Assembly: GCA_947474445.1 (NCBI GenBank) | Contig: CANJJY010000144.1 | Location: 1-10,243, forward strand | Source: Oligoflexaceae bacterium | GTDB taxonomy: Bacteria; Bdellovibrionota_B; Oligoflexia; Oligoflexales; Oligoflexaceae | Direction: 5' to 3' | Length of the DNA: 10,243 nt | Part shown: piece by piece, positions 1 through 8,330 of the stretch | Layout: every line of letters starts with the position of its first letter | How positions within the stretch are numbered: position 1 is the first letter of the stretch | Notes under the pieces: generated by a model | Seen by the model: the letters and a program-made list of their open reading frames with translations, nothing else | What the model was told of the DNA's origin: nothing | Databases searched by the model: none | Program-made: the position numbers and the translations under genes

Positions 1-2832
1 ATGATCCTGCGTGACACGGAAGGCCGTGTCATCGAAGTCGCCCGTCACGATTTTGGATTTCGCTCTGTTCGTATCGAAGGAGGGCAGCTCAAAGTCAACG
101 GTCAAGTCGTGATGATACGCGGCGTCAATCGCCATGAAGCCGATCCCAATACCGGGCGGACGATCTCAGAAGCATCGATGCTGCGCGATATTCTCCTCAT
201 GAAGCAAAACAATATCAACGCCGTGCGGACGTCGCATTATCCCGATGATCCGCGCTGGTATGAGCTCGCCGATACGCTTGGACTCTACTTGATCGATGAG
301 GCTAATCTTGAATCGCACGGCATCCGCGACATCATTCCGGGCAGTTTGCCTGAATGGCGAAACGCTTGTATGCAAAGGATTCAAAACTTGGTGGAACGCG
401 ACAAAAATCATCCTTCCATCATCATCTGGTCGCCAGGCAATGAAGCTGGCTACGGCGATAATCACAAAGCTATGATCACTTGGGCCAAAGCCCGGGATCC
501 ATCGCGACCCATCATGTACGAACCTGCTGGTCTCGATCCCCTGATCGATATCGTGGCCCCGATGTATGAGACGATCGAAGGGGTTTTGAACTATGCCGCG
601 CAGCATCGCGATCGACCCTTGATCCAGTGTGAATATGCGCATGCTATGGGCAATAGTCTCGGCAATTTTCAAGACTACTGGACCGCCTACGAGAGTCAAG
701 CTCACCTGCAAGGAGGTTTCATCTGGGACTGGGCGGACCAGGCCATCTGGAAAACCGATGCAAAAGGTCAAAGGTTTCTCGCCTACGGAGGGGACTTCGG
801 CGACGTTCCGAACGATGGCAATTTCAATTGCAATGGCATCGTTCTGCCCGATCGACGATCACAGCCATCTCTGCAAGAGGTGAAGAAGGTCTATCAGCCG
901 GTCGAAACGCGATTCGCCGATCCAGCCAAGGGTTGGGTGACGATTCACAATAAGTATGCCTTTCGCAGTTTAGAATTCCTCACCCTGCAGTGGAATCTTC
1001 TGGAGAATGGGGTAAGTATCGATGCAGGGGAGATGGATGTGCCTGCCCTGGGGCCAGGTCAAGAGTTGGACGTCCTGATTCCTTACTCCCTCGATACGGC
1101 GGATGAGAGGGGCGAACGCGTCCTGCGAGTCAGCTTTCATCTCAAAGAAGGGGAACCATGGGCGACTAAGGGATTTGAGCTTGCCTGGAATGATCTGATG
1201 CTCACAGCAAGCTCATCCACCTTGGGTGAATGGACCCGGGTAGAACGTTCGGCCGATGCTTTTCTCTCCGCTGCTTACAATAAGCGTCTGCGCATCGTGC
1301 GCGACGGCAACAGGATTCAGATTGAAGGTCAAAACTTTATTGTGAACTTCAGCGAGTCGGGAGATCTCCTGCGCTTTGACTATGAGGATCAGGATCTCTT
1401 GAGCCGCGCGCTCCAGCCGAATTTTTGGCGAGCTCCCACGGACAACGACAATGGCAGTCAGATGAAGGAGCGTTTGGGATACTGGCGCTCAGCAGAGGAG
1501 GGGCTGCAGACTCTGCGCTTAGACGCCTTTGAGCTGACGGGCGGATTGGTCCGCGTACGGGCCGAAAGTGCTTTGGCTGATGGACGCAGTCGATTGACCC
1601 GCATCTATACCATTCATCCTGAGGGTGAAGTTGTCATTGAAAGCCAATTTGCCAAGGGCTTCGGCCTTCCGGAAATGCCGCGCTTTGGCCTGCAGATGGA
1701 AATGCCGCGGCGCTACAGCCACATCACCTGGTACGGGAGAGGCCCTGAAGAAACTTACAGCGATCGCAAGGCGGGGGGTAAACTAGGGATTTTTCGCAAG
1801 GCATTGGAAGATTTCATTCATCCCTACGTACGGCCGCAGGAAAATGGAAACCGCAGCGAGGTTCGCTGGGCTGGATTCACGACGGACGAAGGAGTGGGTT
1901 TGCTCGTCCAGGGTTTCCCTCACTTTGAAATGAGCGCTTGGCCCTATACGCAGGCGGACTTGGAAGCTGCTCGCCACGATCATGAACTGCCGCGCCGTGA
2001 GGATATGACGGTCAACCTCGATGGAGCGCAGATGGGTTTAGGCGGTGACAATAGTTGGGGTGCCCTTCCCCATCAACCCTATCGACTGTTTGATGACAAC
2101 TACAGCATGGTCTTGGTGCTGCGCCCCATTCATCTGACCGAAGACGGGTATCGTGGGCTCAACCATCCACCCCTGGATTTTGTTTTGATGCCAGTGATGT
2201 CCCGCGAAAAAGGGGGGAAGATCCGCCTCGCGACCGCTGATGACGATGAGGAAACGACGATTCGCTACAGTATCGATGGCAGCGAGGTAGGCGATGCATC
2301 GCCGGTCTATGCGAAACCTATCGACGTTCCCTCTGGCCGTGTTCTCAAAGCGCGCGCTTACAAGCCAGGGCTCGAACCGAGCGAGACCTTAATCGTCGAT
2401 CTCAGCTTGCAGCCACGGCGGATTTCGCATGAGTTTTGGAAAGTAGCAGCCGACAGCGAAGAGGCCGATACACCGGCCGAGATGGCGATAGATGGTGATC
2501 TATCAAGCTTTTGGCATACGACCTGGCGGCATCAACTGGGGTCTCACCCTCACGAAATCGTCATCGATTTAGGCGGCATCTATACGCCGCGCGCCTTGGA
2601 GTACATCAAACGCAATGGTCATGGCGATATCAAGGATTATGCGATCTATTTGAGTCTGGACGGTATGGACTGGGGCGAGCCTGTGGCCAGCGGGGCTTTC
2701 GGAGATGGTGGCGATCGCGCAGCCCTCTCCTTTTCTTCGCCTCAGATCGCGCGCTTTGTACGTGTCGTCGCTCTCTCTGAGCAGCACGGTGGGCCTTGGA
2801 CCTCGATCGCTGAAATCAATCTATTTGAGTGA
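1..2832 (+). CDS. lacZ: Beta-galactosidase, GH2 (LacZ type), 5'-truncated by window edge, with C-terminal chitobiase-like and F5/8C domains
   Basis: Retaining glycoside hydrolase that cleaves terminal beta-D-galactosyl residues, e.g. lactose. The 943 visible residues align by eye to E. coli LacZ from about residue 320 onward. The sugar-binding N-terminal domain lies outside the window, and the ATG at base 1 is an internal Met. The TIM barrel (about 20-295) keeps the active site: NRHE (H45), SHYP (H79), Mg-site ESH (E104, H106), acid/base E148 in GNEAG, Y189, nucleophile E211 in CEYAHAMGNS, and W242 in FIWDWADQ. A beta-sandwich follows (about 300-395), then the small-chain domain (about 430-710) with GGDNSW (W686, matching E. 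coli W999). Beyond the usual LacZ end are a chitobiase/Fn3-associated-like segment (about 735-800) and an F5/8 type C (CBM32-like) domain (about 810-943, with MAIDGD, SSFWHT, IVIDLGG). This extra tail is typical of Bacteroidetes GH2 enzymes. Whether the protein is exported cannot be judged without its N-terminus. Confidence 0.95.
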   Translation: MILRDTEGRVIEVARHDFGFRSVRIEGGQLKVNGQVVMIRGVNRHEADPNTGRTISEASMLRDILLMKQNNINAVRTSHYPDDPRWYELADTLGLYLIDEANLESHGIRDIIPGSLPEWRNACMQRIQNLVERDKNHPSIIIWSPGNEAGYGDNHKAMITWAKARDPSRPIMYEPAGLDPLIDIVAPMYETIEGVLNYAAQHRDRPLIQCEYAHAMGNSLGNFQDYWTAYESQAHLQGGFIWDWADQAIWKTDAKGQRFLAYGGDFGDVPNDGNFNCNGIVLPDRRSQPSLQEVKKVYQPVETRFADPAKGWVTIHNKYAFRSLEFLTLQWNLLENGVSIDAGEMDVPALGPGQELDVLIPYSLDTADERGERVLRVSFHLKEGEPWATKGFELAWNDLMLTASSSTLGEWTRVERSADAFLSAAYNKRLRIVRDGNRIQIEGQNFIVNFSESGDLLRFDYEDQDLLSRALQPNFWRAPTDNDNGSQMKERLGYWRSAEEGLQTLRLDAFELTGGLVRVRAESALADGRSRLTRIYTIHPEGEVVIESQFAKGFGLPEMPRFGLQMEMPRRYSHITWYGRGPEETYSDRKAGGKLGIFRKALEDFIHPYVRPQENGNRSEVRWAGFTTDEGVGLLVQGFPHFEMSAWPYTQADLEAARHDHELPRREDMTVNLDGAQMGLGGDNSWGALPHQPYRLFDDNYSMVLVLRPIHLTEDGYRGLNHPPLDFVLMPVMSREKGGKIRLATADDDEETTIRYSIDGSEVGDASPVYAKPIDVPSGRVLKARAYKPGLEPSETLIVDLSLQPRRISHEFWKVAADSEEADTPAEMAIDGDLSSFWHTTWRHQLGSHPHEIVIDLGGIYTPRALEYIKRNGHGDIKDYAIYLSLDGMDWGEPVASGAFGDGGDRAALSFSSPQIARFVRVVALSEQHGGPWTSIAEINLFE

Positions 2833-2840
2833 GGAATGGT

Positions 2841-2867
2841 CCATCCGCTCGACCGGTGAGCGGATGG
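2841..2867. terminator. Inverted repeat between convergent genes, likely bidirectional terminator
   Basis: CCATCCGCTC (2841-2850) and GAGCGGATGG (2858-2867) form a perfect 10-bp stem with a 7-nt loop. The stem starts 9 nt after the beta-galactosidase stop codon and ends 9 nt before the complement of the porin stop codon, so it is placed to end transcription from both sides. No long U tract follows on either strand, so it may be a weak or factor-assisted terminator. Confidence 0.7.
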
Positions 2868-2876
2868 TGCCGTAGA

Positions 2877-4166
2877 TCAGTTGATCGACACTTCATAGAA
2901 GAAATGGACGAAGCGAGTCGATTTTTTCGGTGCTTCTGAGTTGTAAAATTGAACCAAACGATCTTTCTTCACTTCACCAGCAAAAATGCCGATGGTCGGC
3001 GTATTGAAGTTCTTGTTGCGCAGAGTGTAGTTCACGAGAGCACCCAAGCGGGTGCTGCCGTTGTTGGTAGCCCACTCAAAAGTCTTGCCGTTATAGCCGG
3101 ACCGCAGAGCATTGCCTTCTTTCACAGCGGCGCGTCTATCCCACTCCATACCGACATTCAGTTGAGGCGTGAGGGCGTAGACCGGCCGCACCATGCCGTC
3201 GAGTGTAGACCAGACGATGTCTTTGCGAGCGATGCCTTCGGCATCACCCTGGTTCGCTTGATAGAGGGCCAACCAGTAGAGAGCAAATTTATCCATCTTC
3301 CAGTCGCCGTTCCAACCCACTAACAACTTCGAGGCTGCGTGATCCTTGTCGAATTCATTAAACGGTGTGCTCATGATGGATCGCGCGATATAGCCCTGCG
3401 AATAATGCGCGATGAATTGTTGGTAGAGACCGCCGCCGAGGACAACATCGCCCCAGCGTTGCCAGGCGAGGCCCGCGAGGTAACCGTGAGTTCCGGCTTC
3501 GCCAACTCCATCGCTGGTTGTTTTCTTGGTCTGCTGGAGTTCAAAGTTAGATTTGATCGTTCCATTGCTCAGAGGGAGTTCGAGCTTTTGGATGACGACG
3601 TTGGTGTGTTCCTGGGTCGTAACACTGGTGGTCGCATCGGAGCTGTCATCTTCAAAGGAACCGTACGCGAAGTCGGCCTTTAGAGGACCTAAGTTGTCAA
3701 TGTGCACGCCACCGCCAAGAATATTGATCTCATCGAAGAGGAAGGCACGCGAAAGAAACTCCGGAGGACTTCTGAAAGGACGGTTCCCATACCAGATGGA
3801 AACGTCGGGGGTTGATTTGAATTCAAGGAAATTGATGCGTTCGGTCAGAGGCGCTTTGTTCGGCCCATCTGATTTGCTGACAAAGCGACGATTGCTGTCC
3901 ACATCGAAACCGAGGTGATAGATGAACTGGTCACCGTAACTACTGTGCAGTGTAACTTCGGTCAGAGGCGAATCGATGAGGGATTCTTCGAGATAAGGTC
4001 CATTGTTGAAGGCAGAGCTGCGACCGCGGCCCGCTTCGCGACTGAAATCGGATTTGTAGGTGGCGCCGCCGCGCGCATAGATTTCTGGTTTAAACGTCCA
4101 GGTGTCTTCAGCAGCGAAGGCGCCTGTCGTGCTCACAAACAAGATCGAAGCGATGATGCTTTTCAA
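2877..4166 (-). CDS. LamB/maltoporin-like carbohydrate porin
   Basis: Predicted outer-membrane beta-barrel for sugar or oligosaccharide diffusion, 429 aa, similar in length to LamB (about 420-450). It starts with a Sec signal peptide (hydrophobic IIASILFV, A-F-A-A-E cleavage near residues 18-19). The mature protein shows alternating hydrophobic/polar barrel strands rich in Tyr and Trp. The segment around residues 120-155 (WYGNRPF..., then LFDEINILGGGVHI) resembles the LamB signature region with Y.GKR, the following D.YYW and the GxG turn. It converges on lacZ and diverges from mglB, so a galactoside substrate is a contextual inference. The start is TTG; no ATG fits, because the signal peptide begins right at this codon and a Shine-Dalgarno site sits 6 nt upstream. 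The last residue is Asn (...YEVSIN), unusual because outer-membrane barrels usually end in Phe or Trp. An alternative is another sugar-selective porin family. Confidence 0.75.
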   Translation of the reverse strand: MKSIIASILFVSTTGAFAAEDTWTFKPEIYARGGATYKSDFSREAGRGRSSAFNNGPYLEESLIDSPLTEVTLHSSYGDQFIYHLGFDVDSNRRFVSKSDGPNKAPLTERINFLEFKSTPDVSIWYGNRPFRSPPEFLSRAFLFDEINILGGGVHIDNLGPLKADFAYGSFEDDSSDATTSVTTQEHTNVVIQKLELPLSNGTIKSNFELQQTKKTTSDGVGEAGTHGYLAGLAWQRWGDVVLGGGLYQQFIAHYSQGYIARSIMSTPFNEFDKDHAASKLLVGWNGDWKMDKFALYWLALYQANQGDAEGIARKDIVWSTLDGMVRPVYALTPQLNVGMEWDRRAAVKEGNALRSGYNGKTFEWATNNGSTRLGALVNYTLRNKNFNTPTIGIFAGEVKKDRLVQFYNSEAPKKSTRFVHFFYEVSIN

Positions 4167-4172
4167 ACGATA

Positions 4173-4179
4173 CTCCCTT
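4173..4179 (-). promoter_or_regulatory. Ribosome binding site that fixes the TTG start of the porin
   Basis: On the minus strand AAGGGAG lies 6 nt upstream of TTG (4166-4164), which begins M-K-S and the signal peptide. It is the main support for a non-ATG start. Confidence 0.75.
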
Positions 4180-4366
4180 TAGATGCAAGAAACAAAAGCC
4201 AGTCGCACCACGCACGCGTTCGGAGACGACGCTTGAAAGACTTGCGGGGTTTGGCTCTCCAGCCTCGTTTATAATCAAAAATAGAGCCGTCGAGTAGAAG
4301 AATTCTGTAGCTACGCGCGTTCTAGGACCAAAAGTGAGTGGCGCGAACGGTCCTTTGAGTGTGTCA

Positions 4367-4454
4367 ATTTATCAAGGTTCGTGCGCGTGGCGACCCGAAA
4401 GACATCCGTACACGAATGGACGGAATGCACCTTGATAGGCAGCCCACTTTCGGG
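4367..4454 (+). promoter_or_regulatory. Possible pseudoknotted leader RNA element upstream of mglB
   Basis: Arm A TATCAAGGT (4370-4378) is perfectly complementary to ACCTTGATA (4429-4437), extendable by two G-U pairs outward. Arm B CCCGAAAG (4394-4401) is perfectly complementary to CTTTCGGG (4447-4454). The order A-B-A'-B' is that of an H-type pseudoknot. Between B and A' a third hairpin is possible: CATCCGT (4403-4409) with ACGGAATG (4420-4427), one bulged A. I do not recognise a known riboswitch class. The same repeats could instead be DNA operator arms, since A' overlaps a possible -35 box. No covariation evidence is available here. Confidence 0.35.
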
Positions 4455-4461
4455 ATATCTA
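4432..4461 (+). promoter_or_regulatory. mglB: Candidate sigma-70-like promoter for mglB
   Basis: TTGATA (4432-4437) matches the -35 consensus at five of six positions. It is followed after 18 nt by TATCTA (4456-4461), which matches TATAAT only at its first three bases. If used, it would give an mglB leader of roughly 70 nt and place the two inverted-repeat arms A' and B' inside the promoter. The -10 match is poor, so this is a weak candidate. Confidence 0.25.
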
Positions 4462-4540
4462 TCGGCTTATCCACACGTTTTAGCTTTGCTTCGAACCGGT
4501 CAGATCCATTTGATTTTTACTAATTTTTAGGGGGTTTTGA

Positions 4541-5590
4541 ATGAGAACGTTTACGTCACTCCTCATGCCAGCGGGTTTTGTTTGCGCGGTTTTGGCGGTC
4601 AATGCCTGCACGAAAAAGCCAACCACGGCGAGTGAAACCGCCGCGACCAGCGCGACTCCGACCATCACGATCGGCAGTGCAATTTACAAGTACGAAGATA
4701 CCTTTATGTCTGGGGTCCGCGGATCGATGGCCAAGGCAGCCGAAGGAAAAGCGACGATCGATTTCGTCGACAGTGCGAATCAACAGCCCGTTCAATCGGA
4801 AAAGGTTGATCTTTTCATTGCAAAGAAAGTCAATGCATTAGCCATCAATCCGGTCGATCGCACGGCGGCAGGGATCTTGATCGACAAGGCCAAGGCAGCC
4901 AATATACCCATCGTCTTTTTCAATCGTGAACCGATGCCTGAAGACATGCAAAAGTGGGACAAGGTTTATTATGTAGGAGCCAAAGCTGAGGAATCGGGCA
5001 CGCTGTCGGGTGAGATCGTGGTGGATTACTTCAAAAAGCACCCTGAATCCGACAAGAATAAAGACGGCATTATTCAGTACGTGATGCTGACGGGCGAACC
5101 CGGACATCAAGATGCCGAGCTCCGCACAAAGTTTTCCATCAAAGCCATCGAAGACGCAGGCTATAAGACCGAAAAGCTGGCTCAGGACACGGGCATGTGG
5201 GACAGGATCAAGGGTCAAGAAAAAATGGCTGCCTTCCTGGGCTCGCGCGGCGATGCGATTGAAGTTGTCATCTCGAATAATGACGATATGGCTTTAGGTG
5301 CGATCGAAGCGCTGAAAGCCGTCGGCTATTTCAAAGACGGCAAAGTGATGCCGGTCGTCGGAGTCGATGCAACAGCCCCAGCCCTGCAGGCTCTCCAGGA
5401 AGGGACGCTGACTGGCACCGTGCTGAACGATGCGAAAAATCAGGGTCAGGCGACCTTTGCTCTTTCCTATGTCCTGGCGCAAGGAAAGGTTCCTGATCAA
5501 GCCAACACAGGCTACGCGATCACCTCTGAAAAATATGTCTGGGTTCCTTACAAGAAAGTGACCAAAGAAAACATGAATGAGGTCATGTAA
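4541..5590 (+). CDS. mglB: Galactose/glucose ABC transporter substrate-binding lipoprotein MglB
   Basis: Receptor of the galactose/methyl-galactoside importer, 349 aa, highly similar along its length to E. coli MglB. Sugar-contact residues of the family are present: Y49, D53 and F55 in IYKYEDTF, N128 in FFNRE, H189, D191 and R195 in GEPGHQDAELR, W220 in MWD, N247 in NND, D276 in GVDA, N296 in VLND. The one visible change is R129 where E. coli has Lys. The calcium-binding loop is kept (D171, N173, D175, Q179 in DKNKDGIIQ, with E241 as distant ligand). The N-terminus differs from the enteric protein: it ends its hydrophobic segment in VNAC, so Cys23 is probably lipidated, followed by a Ser/Thr/Ala linker to about residue 40. 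The Shine-Dalgarno AGGGGG lies 6 nt upstream. It is the first gene of mglBAC and is separated from mglA by a strong hairpin. Confidence 0.96.
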   Translation: MRTFTSLLMPAGFVCAVLAVNACTKKPTTASETAATSATPTITIGSAIYKYEDTFMSGVRGSMAKAAEGKATIDFVDSANQQPVQSEKVDLFIAKKVNALAINPVDRTAAGILIDKAKAANIPIVFFNREPMPEDMQKWDKVYYVGAKAEESGTLSGEIVVDYFKKHPESDKNKDGIIQYVMLTGEPGHQDAELRTKFSIKAIEDAGYKTEKLAQDTGMWDRIKGQEKMAAFLGSRGDAIEVVISNNDDMALGAIEALKAVGYFKDGKVMPVVGVDATAPALQALQEGTLTGTVLNDAKNQGQATFALSYVLAQGKVPDQANTGYAITSEKYVWVPYKKVTKENMNEVM

Positions 5591-5604
5591 GCTGCTTTTC
5601 ATCG

Positions 5605-5640
5605 GGAGCTCGGGTGCGTGATCACCCGAGTTCCTTCTTT
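5605..5640 (+). terminator. Intercistronic hairpin with U-rich tail between mglB and mglA (attenuator or mRNA stabiliser)
   Basis: GGAGCTCGGGTG (5605-5616) pairs with CACCCGAGTTCC (5623-5634) across a 6-nt loop: a 12-bp stem with one G-U pair, followed by TTCTTT. It lies 14 nt after the mglB stop and well before the mglA ribosome site. Partial termination, or protection of the mglB 3' end, would give more binding protein than ATPase and permease, a known pattern in binding-protein-dependent transport operons. Confidence 0.75.
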
Positions 5641-5668
5641 GGCTCCCCCTGGGCTGTTTTTTTTGGGC

Positions 5669-5674
5669 GAGGAG
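5669..5674 (+). promoter_or_regulatory. mglA: Ribosome binding site fixing the mglA start
   Basis: GAGGAG lies 5 nt before ATG at 5680. The open frame reaches back to an ATG at 5614, but that codon sits inside the intercistronic hairpin and would add 22 non-homologous residues, so 5680 is preferred. Confidence 0.85.
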
Positions 5675-5679
5675 TTCCG

Positions 5680-7191
<1,512 letters not shown>

Positions 7192-7201
7192 CACTATAGG
7201 T

Positions 7202-7210
7202 AAGAAGGAT
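7202..7210 (+). promoter_or_regulatory. mglC: Ribosome binding site fixing the mglC start
   Basis: AAGAAGGAT carries AGAAGGA, with 7 nt between AGGA and ATG at 7217. An upstream in-frame ATG at 7124 would overlap mglA by 68 bp and add 31 residues unlike any MglC N-terminus, so 7217 is preferred. Confidence 0.85.
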
Positions 7211-7216
7211 AAGATT

Positions 7217-8218
7217 ATGGGAGCTGCTTGGAAGAGAATCGCGGCATTCAGTCTGGAATATGCCATCTATATCGTCCTTCTGATTCTGGTCGTCGGCATT
7301 GCAATCCGCGAGCCGGCTTTTCTGTCTGCCGGAAGTCTCCGTAATATTCTCCTGAGCTCTTCCACGCGGGTGATCATAGCGTTGGGAAGTGCTTTGGTTT
7401 TGATTAGCGGCGGGGTCGATCTTTCAGCCGGCCGCGTGGTGGGGCTCGCGGCTGTGCTTTCCGCTTCGATGCTGCAGATTCCCGAGTATGCTCGCCGTTT
7501 CTACCCAGAATTGCCTAATTTGCCGCTTTTTGTGCCCCTACTCATCGCCGTCGCTGCGGGATTGCTCATCGGGCTATTCAATGGCCTCGCTGTTTCCAAG
7601 CTGCGCATTGCGCCGTTTATTGCCACGCTCGGCAGCATGGTGATCGTTTATGGTTTGAACCTGATTTATTTTGATCAAGAACCGAACAATTCTCAGCCGA
7701 TTGGAGGCCTCCGTCCTGATTTTACAGCGCTCGGATCCGGCTCGGTAGCCTCGATTCCTTATATCGTGATTTTTGCTGCCGTCGTCGTGGGACTCATCTG
7801 GATCCTTTTCAACAAGACAATCCTCGGCAAGAACATGTATGCAATCGGCGGCAACAAGGACGCCGCAAAAGTCTCAGGCATCAACGTTGATGCGACCTTG
7901 ATCAAAATATACGCGATAGCCGGAGCCCTGGCAGGTCTTGCCGGTGTCTTGGAAGCGGCGCGATCGGGAGGGGCGAAGAGCAACTACGGAGAAATGTATG
8001 AGCTCGATGCGATAGCTGCCTGTGTCGTCGGTGGAGTATCGACGACAGGGGGCATTGGGACCGCTCAGGGGGTTCTCGCTGGAGTTCTCATTTTCGCGGT
8101 GATTAATTATGGTCTTACCTTTATCGGGATGAATCCCAACTTACAGTATATCGTGAAGGGGCTGATTATCGTCGCCGCGGTAGCCATCGATGTACGAAAA
8201 TATTGGTCGCGTAGTTAG
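7217..8218 (+). CDS. mglC: Galactose/methyl-galactoside ABC transporter permease MglC
   Basis: Inner-membrane permease of the Mgl importer, 333 aa (E. coli MglC 336), closely similar over its length. It is hydrophobic throughout, with about eight to ten membrane segments, for example near residues 12-30, 104-124, 133-151, 180-197, 228-246, 285-303 and 308-325. Characteristic stretches shared with E. coli MglC are GVDLSAGRVVGLAA (67-80), IAPFIATLGSMVIVYG (131-146), AIGGNKDAAKVSGINV (209-224), YELDAIAACVVGGVS (261-275) and VINYGLTFIGMNP (295-307). It is translationally spaced 25 nt after mglA and closes the operon. No convincing terminator follows: the A-run and short AAACC/GGTTT repeat just downstream make only a 5-bp stem, so read-through toward the next gene is possible. 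Confidence 0.95.
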   Translation: MGAAWKRIAAFSLEYAIYIVLLILVVGIAIREPAFLSAGSLRNILLSSSTRVIIALGSALVLISGGVDLSAGRVVGLAAVLSASMLQIPEYARRFYPELPNLPLFVPLLIAVAAGLLIGLFNGLAVSKLRIAPFIATLGSMVIVYGLNLIYFDQEPNNSQPIGGLRPDFTALGSGSVASIPYIVIFAAVVVGLIWILFNKTILGKNMYAIGGNKDAAKVSGINVDATLIKIYAIAGALAGLAGVLEAARSGGAKSNYGEMYELDAIAACVVGGVSTTGGIGTAQGVLAGVLIFAVINYGLTFIGMNPNLQYIVKGLIIVAAVAIDVRKYWSRS

Positions 8219-8321
8219 TGATCAATTAAAAAAAACCGTTTGAATCGACGTGGTTTAAGGCCAAAATCTCGACATTTCAGGCAACTTCATTTAAGCTCCA
8301 TGGGTTTAATCAATCTCCATG

Positions 8322-8325
8322 AGGA
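8322..8325 (+). promoter_or_regulatory. Ribosome binding site choosing the 8331 start
   Basis: AGGA lies 5 nt before ATG at 8331. An in-frame ATG at 8319 overlaps this site and lacks its own; starting at 8331 also gives a cleaner signal peptide (MRTIRMMALS...). Confidence 0.65.
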
Positions 8326-8330
8326 TCCCT

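Larger units (their letters stand above)
4167..4540. promoter_or_regulatory. Divergent intergenic regulatory region (porin / mglB)
   Basis: 374 bp without a convincing gene; a 119-codon open frame crossing it on the plus strand is mostly antisense to the porin. It should hold the promoters for both flanking genes. Seen here: a perfect TATAAT at 4270-4275 on the plus strand without a good -35 at 16-18 nt (its complement also reads as a weak -10 toward the porin); a 6-bp inverted repeat AGGACC (4324-4329) / GGTCCT (4349-4354); the interleaved complementary segments at 4370-4454; an imperfect palindrome centred on ACCGGT (4495-4500); and the mglB Shine-Dalgarno AGGGGG at 4529-4534, 6 nt before ATG. 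No transcription start can be fixed from sequence alone. Confidence 0.7.

Noticed and set aside
166..771. 201-codon open frame on the minus strand inside the beta-galactosidase gene
   Set aside because: Fully antisense to strongly conserved GH2 catalytic coding sequence; no recognisable domain or ribosome site.
3915..4274. 119-codon plus-strand open frame over the porin 5' end and the spacer
   Set aside because: About 250 bp are antisense to the porin signal peptide and N-terminus; the translation is low-complexity and matches nothing I recognise.
4167..4540. CRISPR array, tRNA or known riboswitch in the divergent spacer
   Set aside because: No regularly spaced repeats, no cloverleaf or CCA end, and no conserved core of a riboswitch class that I know.
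8232..8256. Possible terminator after mglC (AAACC ... GGTTT)
   Set aside because: Only a 5-bp stem with a 14-nt loop and no U tract on the correct side.
8296..8321. Direct repeat CTCCATG (8296-8302 and 8315-8321) before the CcmI-like gene
   Set aside because: Only 7 bp, 19 nt apart, and the second copy overlaps a start-codon/ribosome-site region; chance is a sufficient explanation.
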